From Bacteroidia bacterium (GTDB lineage Bacteria > Bacteroidota > Bacteroidia > Bacteroidales > GCA-2748055): DNA of 12,090 nt. Of this stretch, positions 6,680 to 12,090 are shown piece by piece (position 1 is the first letter of the stretch; each line of letters opens with the position of its first letter). A program made the translations under genes and the position numbers. The notes under the pieces were generated by a model. That model did not search any database. It was not told the origin of the DNA and was given only the letters and a program-made list of their open reading frames with translations. The DNA lies in assembly GCA_030596245.1 (NCBI GenBank), contig JAUVKN010000100.1:1-12090 (forward strand), given 5' to 3'.

Positions 6680-8851
6680 ATGAAATCTTATCAAATTCTT
6701 GCCATTCTGATTGTTTTATCTGTTTCTTCCTGCAAAGAGCAGGGTGACCAGAGAACAATATCTTCAGAACCTGATGTGTTCGAATGGACCTATGCGCAAC
6801 CGGAAAGTCAGGGTATGTCATCTGAAAAACTGGATGCTCTGGTAAAAGACCTATCGGCCAGGGGTACGAAAAAGCTGATGATCATCAGAAATGATCAGGT
6901 AGTTTGCAGCTGGTTTGCCGAAGGACATGAGGACTCTATAAGAGGTCATTATACAGCTTCCCTTGCAAAAGCGATCGTTTCAGGAATGTCTCTGCTAACT
7001 GCAATGAATGATGGTTTATTAGATCCCGACGAACCAGCCTGTCATTATATTCCACAATGGAAAGATGATTATCTGAAATCCATGATCACCATCAGGCAGC
7101 TGGCCGCCCATACATCCGGGATGGAAGATTCGAATGTTTCTCAGGAGGAAGAAGAAGAGATGATTGCAAAAGGATTGCATGTACATATGGATCTGCCTGG
7201 CTGGAAAGGTCAGTTCTGGAGAAAGGATCCCGATCCGTTTTCCGTATCACGTGACCATGCTCCCATACTAAGCAGACCCGGGAGAAAATTCAGTTATAGT
7301 AATCCGGGAATAGCCATGTTGAATTATGCGGTGACAGCGGCTATTCGTGACACCGAACATAAAGATATCCGGACCTATCTGATGGAGAGAATTTATGATC
7401 CAATTGGCATTGACGATAAGGAGTATTCATTAGGTTATAACAAGACCTATACGGTGGATGGTCTTCCCCTGGTTCCGGGTTGGGGCGGAGGTAGTTTTAC
7501 AGCCAATGCCGTTGCCCGGGTAGGCCGTTTGATGTTACACAAGGGCAACTGGCAAGGAAAGCGGCTAATCGATTCATCCCTGGTAGAGGAAGCGGTCAGG
7601 TTTGAAACAGTCAGCAATAAGGATTTTAAATATGATAAAAGGAGCAACAATAATCCTTTCCTGGCAACAACACTTGGTTGGTACAGCAACTATGACGGCA
7701 TCTGGAAATACCTGCCCCGCGATGCATTTGCCGGCTCAGGGGCACAAAACCAGGTTCTTCTGGTTGTCCCAAGCCTTGATCTGATTGTTGTCCGGTTCGG
7801 AGACCAATTGTGTGGCAGCCCCAGGGGAGACAGTTCCCGGCTGGGAATGGAACTATTTCTGTTTAATCCTGTGATGGAGGCCATTGAAGAGCCTCCATAT
7901 CCTCAAAGCGATCTGATAACTTCTGTAGAATTTGCCCCTGCGGAAACCGTTATAAGGTTGGCCCGGGGAGGTGATGTCTGGCCGCTTACATGGGCAAGTG
8001 ATGATCATCTATATACCGCATACGGAGACGGCTATGGCTTTCTTCCCAATACGGAAATAAAACTCAGCCTCGGCATTTCCAGGGTAACCGGGAATCCACC
8101 TGATATAGAGGGGTCAAATATCCGTACCCGGACCGGTGAAAGAGTAGGAGATGGAATGTACGGACCGAAAGCAAGTGGAATGTTAATGGTAGATGGAACC
8201 CTGTATATGCTGGTCAGAAATGTTGACAATTCACAGCTGGCCTGGTCTGATGATTACGGCAAAACCTGGGAGTGGGCAGGGTGGAGATTCAGATCCGGAT
8301 TCGGCTGTCCCACATTCCTGAACTATGGCAAAGATTATGAAGATGCCAGGGATAAATATGTATATGTTTATTCTCAAGACGAGGGGAGTGCTTATAAGCC
8401 AACCGACGCGATGATCCTGGCCAGGGTTCCTAAAAACAGAATAAAAGAGCGGGATAGTTATGTCTATTTTGCAGGATATGACAGAAATAGCAAGCCCCGC
8501 TGGTCGGAAGATTACAATAAGAGAGAAGCAGTATTTACCAATCCGGGCAGATGTTACCGCTCCGGTATTACATACAATAAGGGGCTGGACAGGTATTTAT
8601 GGTGCCAGATAATGTTCAATTCAACCTACCCCAGGGGTCCCAGATTTAATGGCGGGCTCGGTATCTTTGAAGCTCCCGAACCATGGGGTCCATGGAAAAC
8701 CGTGTTTTATACACTGGATTGGGATATGGGTCCTGGTGAAACAGCCAGTATACCCACAAAATGGATGAGTGATGATGGTAAAACCTGCCATTACCTGTTT
8801 TCAGGTGATGATTGCTTTTCAGTCAGGAAAATAAATTTCAAAACAAACTAA
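6680..8851 (+). CDS. Lipoprotein fusing a class-C beta-lactamase-fold serine hydrolase with a beta-propeller-like domain
   Basis: 723 residues. A lipoprotein signal (LSVSSC, acylated Cys18) places it in the periplasm or on an outer-membrane face. Residues about 38-400 form a beta-lactamase-fold serine hydrolase: SxxK is SLAK (S94 nucleophile, K97), HTSGM at 144-148 is the usual helix-start motif, and YxN is YSN at 206-208. The third motif appears as FAGSGAQNQ (350-358), lacking the Lys/His-Thr-Gly of true beta-lactamases; such enzymes are more often esterases, amidases or peptidases. Residues about 410-723 (DVWPLTWASDDHLYTAYGDG, DGTLYMLVRN, SQLAWSDDYGKTWEW) resemble DUF4185 or sialidase-like five-bladed propellers. 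Beside GH36-like and GH20 genes it may be a sugar-ester hydrolase or bifunctional glycan enzyme; this is inference. The start follows a 4-codon mini-ORF (6669-6683) overlapping the ATG. The GH36-like gene follows 11 bp downstream. Confidence 0.9.
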   Translation: MKSYQILAILIVLSVSSCKEQGDQRTISSEPDVFEWTYAQPESQGMSSEKLDALVKDLSARGTKKLMIIRNDQVVCSWFAEGHEDSIRGHYTASLAKAIVSGMSLLTAMNDGLLDPDEPACHYIPQWKDDYLKSMITIRQLAAHTSGMEDSNVSQEEEEEMIAKGLHVHMDLPGWKGQFWRKDPDPFSVSRDHAPILSRPGRKFSYSNPGIAMLNYAVTAAIRDTEHKDIRTYLMERIYDPIGIDDKEYSLGYNKTYTVDGLPLVPGWGGGSFTANAVARVGRLMLHKGNWQGKRLIDSSLVEEAVRFETVSNKDFKYDKRSNNNPFLATTLGWYSNYDGIWKYLPRDAFAGSGAQNQVLLVVPSLDLIVVRFGDQLCGSPRGDSSRLGMELFLFNPVMEAIEEPPYPQSDLITSVEFAPAETVIRLARGGDVWPLTWASDDHLYTAYGDGYGFLPNTEIKLSLGISRVTGNPPDIEGSNIRTRTGERVGDGMYGPKASGMLMVDGTLYMLVRNVDNSQLAWSDDYGKTWEWAGWRFRSGFGCPTFLNYGKDYEDARDKYVYVYSQDEGSAYKPTDAMILARVPKNRIKERDSYVYFAGYDRNSKPRWSEDYNKREAVFTNPGRCYRSGITYNKGLDRYLWCQIMFNSTYPRGPRFNGGLGIFEAPEPWGPWKTVFYTLDWDMGPGETASIPTKWMSDDGKTCHYLFSGDDCFSVRKINFKTN

Positions 8852-8862
8852 GGGATAAAAAG

Positions 8863-11034
8863 ATGAAAGTTTCATTGTTTTTTGTGATCAGTATTTGCCT
8901 GAGTATGAGTTCCTGCCTGAAACCAGAAAAGGATTTCTCTTTTGAAAAAGAGGGTGATATATGGTTCCATAATTCAGGGATTGAACTGAAATTCGATAAA
9001 CATATGTACTGCACAGTTCATAACAGGGGCGAATCAATTTCATTGAATGATATAAACAGGGAGGAAGAGTTAACCAAACCAAGTCATTTTATTGTAATTG
9101 ATGGAGAGGAGTTAACCGATTTTCGCGTGGATTATGACAATATAGATGTTGAAACCGTTAAAACAGCTTTTGGTAAAGGAAGAAGAATGATCCTTACAGG
9201 CATTGCAGTTTGTTCTGATGGTACCCGGATTGAAAAAACACTGCGTATAGAATTGTATGAAAATTATCCGGATATCGCTGTTAGCTCAGCATCCTATAAA
9301 AATCTTGGAGCCTCCGACATGATCATTGAAATGGATTATTCTAACTATTATCGACTGGATGCCACTCGGGTCCATCCTGGTGACCAGTCGTTCGATTTCT
9401 GGTCATTCCAGGGTGCCTCCATTGCATGGGGCTTTGACTATATCCTTAAAATAGAAGATGGATTCGAACAGGAGAACTGGATGGGTGTTCAACCGGAGAC
9501 AAAGACTGGCGGGGGTGTACCACTGGTGGACCTCTGGAACAATAAGTCGGGCATGGCGATTGCACACCTGGAGACCCGGCCACAACTGGTTTCTCTCCCG
9601 GTAAAGGTTGAAACTGATAAGAGAGTAAGCATGGCTGTTCTAAAAAGGGACAATCACACAATATCTTCGGGGGAGAGCTATCAAACCTTACAGACAGCAG
9701 TGATGGTTCACTCAGGAGATTTCTTCGATCCTTTAACCACCTATTCAAAGCTTCTTGCAGATTTGGGACAACAACAACAAGAACCTTCTGAAGAGGCTCA
9801 CGAGGCGATCTGGTGTGGCTGGGGATATCTGACTGATTTTTCCCTGGATGATATTTACGGAACTCTTCCCAAGTTAAAGGAGCTGGGCATTAAATGGGTG
9901 GTTATCGACGACAGGTGGTGGGATAAATATGGGGACTGGAATATCCGGGATTATACTTTCCCGGGCGGTGAAGAACAAATAAAAGAATTTGTTGATTCTC
10001 TCCACAATCAGGGATTTAAAGTAAAAATATGGTGGGCACCCACTCCTGTTCAACCAGACAAAATGATTTCCTGGGGTGGTTCTGTGGATCCGGGAAGCGC
10101 GCAAATTGTCAAAGATCATCCCGAATGGCTGATTATGGATAAAGATGGCAATTATCCGAGGGACTGCCGTGACATGTACCAGTTTTGTCCAAGCGTTCCT
10201 GAAGTTCAGGAATATATGAAAGAATTAACCACCAGGTTTATTGGGGATTGGGGCTTTGACGGACATAAACTGGATGCCTATTATGTGGTACCGCCCTGCT
10301 ACAATCCGGACCATCACCATAAGCGTCCTGAAGAGTCTTATGAAGATTTGCCAAAAATGTTGCAGGCAATCTATGAGACCTCGAAAGCGATTAAACCCTA
10401 TTCAGTGACCGAAATTTGTAACTGTGGTACACCCCAGGATTTCTTTCAATCCATCTACATCGACCAGCCTGTGGTATCTGATCCGACCAGTGTTGAACAG
10501 TCCAGGCGACGTGTAAAAGTCATAAAAGCCTTATGGGGACCCGATGCTCCTGCCTATACCGACCATGTTGAGCATATCCGGTTGGAGGTAGATATGAATG
10601 ATAAGAGCGATACAGCAAAGGTTGGACAGGATTTTGCAACTTCCATGGGTCCGGGTGGCGTGATCGGCACAAAGTTCACCTGGCCCGGCGGACCTGAGAA
10701 TATGCAGTTGTCGGGAGAAAGGGAAAAACACTGGCAAAAATGGTTCGGGCTCTACAATGAGAAGATGCTCAGCAAGGGAACCTATCTGAATCTTTATGAT
10801 ATTATCTATGACATACCCGAATCTCATGTCATTCAAAAGGGAGATATATTCTATTATGCATTCTATCAAAAGGAGTGGGATGGTGAGATTGAACTAAGGG
10901 GACTGGACAAGAAAAAGTATCAGGTGTATGATTACGTAAATGAGCAAGAGCTTGGTTCGGTTACAGGACCTGTGGGAATCCTGCCGGCTTCATTTACAGA
11001 ACATCTCCTGATTGAGTGTACTCCCCTTGACTAA
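8863..11034 (+). CDS. GH36-like (clan GH-D) alpha-galactosidase-type lipoprotein
   Basis: Probable retaining alpha-glycosidase, most likely releasing alpha-galactosyl or related terminal residues. The start at 8863 is preferred over the in-frame ATG at 8812, because 8812 lies inside the preceding gene and only 8863 places a lipoprotein signal at the N-terminus (ISICLSMSSC, Cys18). Length from there is 723 residues. About 25-295 is an N-terminal beta-supersandwich, 312-640 a TIM barrel (EAIWCGWGYLTDFSLDD, KWVVIDDRWW) and 650-723 a beta C-terminal domain. GFDGHKLDAYY holds the GH36-type KxD nucleophile, D471. CNCGTPQDF (519-527) stands where GH36 normally has C-x-x-G-G-x-R-x-D and is noticeably altered; VVSD at 537-540 makes D540 the likely acid/base. 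The gene follows the serine hydrolase by 11 bp and is surely co-transcribed. Clan is well supported; exact family and sugar are not. Confidence 0.85.
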   Translation: MKVSLFFVISICLSMSSCLKPEKDFSFEKEGDIWFHNSGIELKFDKHMYCTVHNRGESISLNDINREEELTKPSHFIVIDGEELTDFRVDYDNIDVETVKTAFGKGRRMILTGIAVCSDGTRIEKTLRIELYENYPDIAVSSASYKNLGASDMIIEMDYSNYYRLDATRVHPGDQSFDFWSFQGASIAWGFDYILKIEDGFEQENWMGVQPETKTGGGVPLVDLWNNKSGMAIAHLETRPQLVSLPVKVETDKRVSMAVLKRDNHTISSGESYQTLQTAVMVHSGDFFDPLTTYSKLLADLGQQQQEPSEEAHEAIWCGWGYLTDFSLDDIYGTLPKLKELGIKWVVIDDRWWDKYGDWNIRDYTFPGGEEQIKEFVDSLHNQGFKVKIWWAPTPVQPDKMISWGGSVDPGSAQIVKDHPEWLIMDKDGNYPRDCRDMYQFCPSVPEVQEYMKELTTRFIGDWGFDGHKLDAYYVVPPCYNPDHHHKRPEESYEDLPKMLQAIYETSKAIKPYSVTEICNCGTPQDFFQSIYIDQPVVSDPTSVEQSRRRVKVIKALWGPDAPAYTDHVEHIRLEVDMNDKSDTAKVGQDFATSMGPGGVIGTKFTWPGGPENMQLSGEREKHWQKWFGLYNEKMLSKGTYLNLYDIIYDIPESHVIQKGDIFYYAFYQKEWDGEIELRGLDKKKYQVYDYVNEQELGSVTGPVGILPASFTEHLLIECTPLD

Positions 11035-11049
11035 AATACATTTAAATAG

Positions 11050-11073
11050 GCACTTTTATTTTTGAATAAATGC
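11050..11073. terminator. Possible weak bidirectional terminator between convergent genes
   Basis: In the 43-bp gap between two converging stop codons, GCA (11050-11052) pairs with TGC (11071-11073), and TTTATT (11055-11060) pairs with AATAAA (11065-11070) around a TTTG loop, with a 2-base bulge. The stem is AT-rich and no long T tract follows, so support is position plus modest pairing. Confidence 0.25.
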
Positions 11074-11077
11074 AATG

Positions 11078-11506
11078 TTACTCCCCTTCTGAAGAATAGA
11101 CGATCTTTCCACCCACAATGGTCAGTTCAGACTGAATATCCCTAATCTGATTCACCGGGCAATCCAGTAAATCATCTGAAAGGATTGCAAGATCGGCCAG
11201 CTTCCCTGACTCAAGTGATCCTTTTATGGATTCCTCAAAGGAGGCATAAGCATTATTCATCGTATGCATTCTCAGGGCTTCCTCCCGGGTAATGGCTTCT
11301 GAGGGCATGATTACCCTGTTTCGCTCTGTGGTTCGCGTTACGACCGTCCATATTGCCAGAGCCTCAGCAATTGTAAACTGCTCATCAACTGTCAGAATTT
11401 TCCCATTTATAATGATCATGTCCGGAGGATTTTCAATTTCACACGCAGTTAAAATGAAAAACGAAATGAATAGGATCAGGCTTAATAACTTATCTCTTCC
11501 TTTCAT
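11078..11506 (-). pseudogene. Internally deleted YtcJ-type amidohydrolase (lipoprotein)
   Basis: A 142-codon frame with intact ends and no middle. Residues 1-22 are a good lipoprotein signal (FFILTAC, Cys22). Residues 30-52 (MIIINGKILTVDEQFTIAEA and on) are the opening beta-strand of a YtcJ/amidohydrolase_3 protein. From W53, the sequence jumps to the family's C-terminal part: WTVVTR, ITREEALRMHTMNNAYASFE, GSLESGKLADLAILSDD, LTIVGGKIVY. Full-length members are around 540-600 residues; the missing part includes the HxH motif and all other metal ligands of the barrel, so no hydrolase activity is possible. The joint at about 11350/11351 preserves the frame, which is why the ORF looks intact. It converges on the GH36-like gene. 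It is most likely a decaying gene; a small retained lipoprotein is the alternative. No consensus -7 box was found upstream on its strand. Confidence 0.85.
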
Positions 11507-11558
11507 ATTTGTTAATTTCTTATTGCGAAAACTGTTGTGTTAAAAAAAAGCAAAATGT

Positions 11559-11590
11559 TTTGAAAGACAGGAATCTTATTCCTAATTTTG
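11559..11590 (+). promoter_or_regulatory. Predicted Bacteroidota promoter for the right-edge lipoprotein
   Basis: TTTG at 11559-11562 and TAATTTTG at 11583-11590 are separated by 20 nt, matching both boxes of the Bacteroidota promoter consensus. Transcription would begin near 11597, leaving a leader of about 30 nt before the ATG at 11626. It is the cleanest promoter in the window. Confidence 0.55.
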
Positions 11591-11625
11591 AGCTGACCGA
11601 ATAAATAATGTAACCAAACAAGATT

Positions 11626-12090
11626 ATGAAAACCCCAACTAATCTTAAAGAAAGCTTCCTGTTATCAGTTACAATTATCCTAATAACAGGTCTATTTGTT
11701 TCCTGTACTCCTCCTGAACCGGTGGTTCAAAACCCCCTGCGTTCAGTTGTAAATCTAAGTATCGGCGAATCGCAGGATGTAAGTCTGGTTAATGGTGAAA
11801 ATGTAAATATTAAACTAATTGACCTTAAAGAAATCAATGATGAACTCAGGGATGCAGTACGTGAAGCACACGTTACGGTTTCTGTAGACGGAGAGGAAGT
11901 AACCATAATTTCAGGAAACTATTATCTGCCAGTAAAGGTTGGAAATGTTAAGATTGACTGTCCGGTTACAGGAGGTTATGTAAAAAATGTCAGAATTGAT
12001 GATTACGGATTTGATAAAGACGCCAGGATACGTATCTGGCCTGAAGACTCACCTTTCCTTACTCCCGGTACATTTGTATATCCTGTAAAA
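11626..12090 (+). CDS. Unrecognised secreted lipoprotein, N-terminal part only
   Basis: The frame is open from the ATG at 11626 to the window edge (155 codons). The N-terminus is a lipoprotein signal (ILITGLFVSC, Cys at about residue 26) followed by a Pro-rich linker. The rest is predicted beta-rich: LRSVVNLSIGESQDVSLVNG, VTVSVDGEEVTIISGNYYLP, VKIDCPVTGGY, ARIRIWPEDS and GTFVYPVK. These short strands with Asn/Gly turns suggest one or two beta-sandwich modules. The ending is reminiscent of the region ahead of the catalytic domain in some secreted M23-type peptidoglycan peptidases, but the window stops before any catalytic motif, so I name no function. There is no Shine-Dalgarno site; a strong promoter match lies upstream. 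It is separated from the PUL operons by the amidohydrolase remnant and may be unrelated to them. Confidence 0.8.
   Translation, partial: MKTPTNLKESFLLSVTIILITGLFVSCTPPEPVVQNPLRSVVNLSIGESQDVSLVNGENVNIKLIDLKEINDELRDAVREAHVTVSVDGEEVTIISGNYYLPVKVGNVKIDCPVTGGYVKNVRIDDYGFDKDARIRIWPEDSPFLTPGTFVYPVK

Noticed and set aside
8812..8862. Upstream in-frame ATG for the GH36-like gene
   Set aside because: It would put a 17-residue polar extension before the lipoprotein signal and overlap the preceding gene by 40 bp; the ATG at 8863 gives a proper signal peptide.
11292..11543. 83-codon plus-strand ORF opposite the amidohydrolase remnant
   Set aside because: Shadow frame of the remnant; no motif and no promoter at the right distance.
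1..12090. CRISPR array, tRNA, insertion sequence or phage genes
   Set aside because: No regularly spaced repeats, no cloverleaf-like sequence, no transposase or integrase motif and no terminal inverted repeats with target duplications were seen.

Overview
The window looks like a carbohydrate-utilisation (PUL-type) region from a member of the Bacteroidota. The evidence is a SusC-type TonB-dependent receptor with a CarboxypepD_reg domain ahead of its plug, several Sec/lipoprotein-exported glycan enzymes, gene starts without strong Shine-Dalgarno sites, and good matches to the Bacteroidota promoter (-33 TTTG, -7 TAnnTTTG) in the large intergenic gaps. Genus cannot be read from the sequence.

Layout. 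On the minus strand, a two-gene unit runs leftwards from 6527: a secreted alpha/alpha-toroid protein of unrecognised family (6527-4752), overlapping by 8 bp a GH20 beta-N-acetylhexosaminidase (4759-2525). Just past the GH20 stop lies a 54-codon open stretch (2546-2385) that reads as the extreme C-terminus of a GH88 unsaturated glucuronyl hydrolase: the tail of a deleted gene. After a promoter-bearing, AT-rich gap comes the SusC-type receptor (2154 leftwards), cut by the window edge after 718 residues; a SusD partner would be expected beyond position 1. On the plus strand, diverging from a 152-bp gap with a -7 box in each direction, are a lipoprotein joining a class-C-beta-lactamase-fold serine hydrolase to a beta-propeller-like C-terminal half (6680-8851) and, 11 bp later, a GH36-like (clan GH-D) alpha-galactosidase-type lipoprotein (8863-11034).

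To the right, convergent to that operon, is a small ORF (11506-11078) in which the N-terminal about 52 and C-terminal about 90 residues of a YtcJ-type amidohydrolase are joined in frame with the whole metal-binding barrel missing. Beyond it a well-placed promoter drives the start of an unrecognised lipoprotein (11626 onwards), truncated by the window.

Working together (inference): exo-acting GH20 and GH36-like enzymes would remove beta-HexNAc and alpha-galactosyl-type residues, the serine hydrolase could remove an ester substituent, the toroid protein could be a lyase or hydrolase, and the SusC transporter would import the products. The GH88 scar suggests the ancestral locus also handled unsaturated uronides made by a polysaccharide lyase. 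Two gene-decay scars within 9 kb point to a locus that has recently been remodelled. No RNA gene, CRISPR array, insertion sequence or attachment site was seen.
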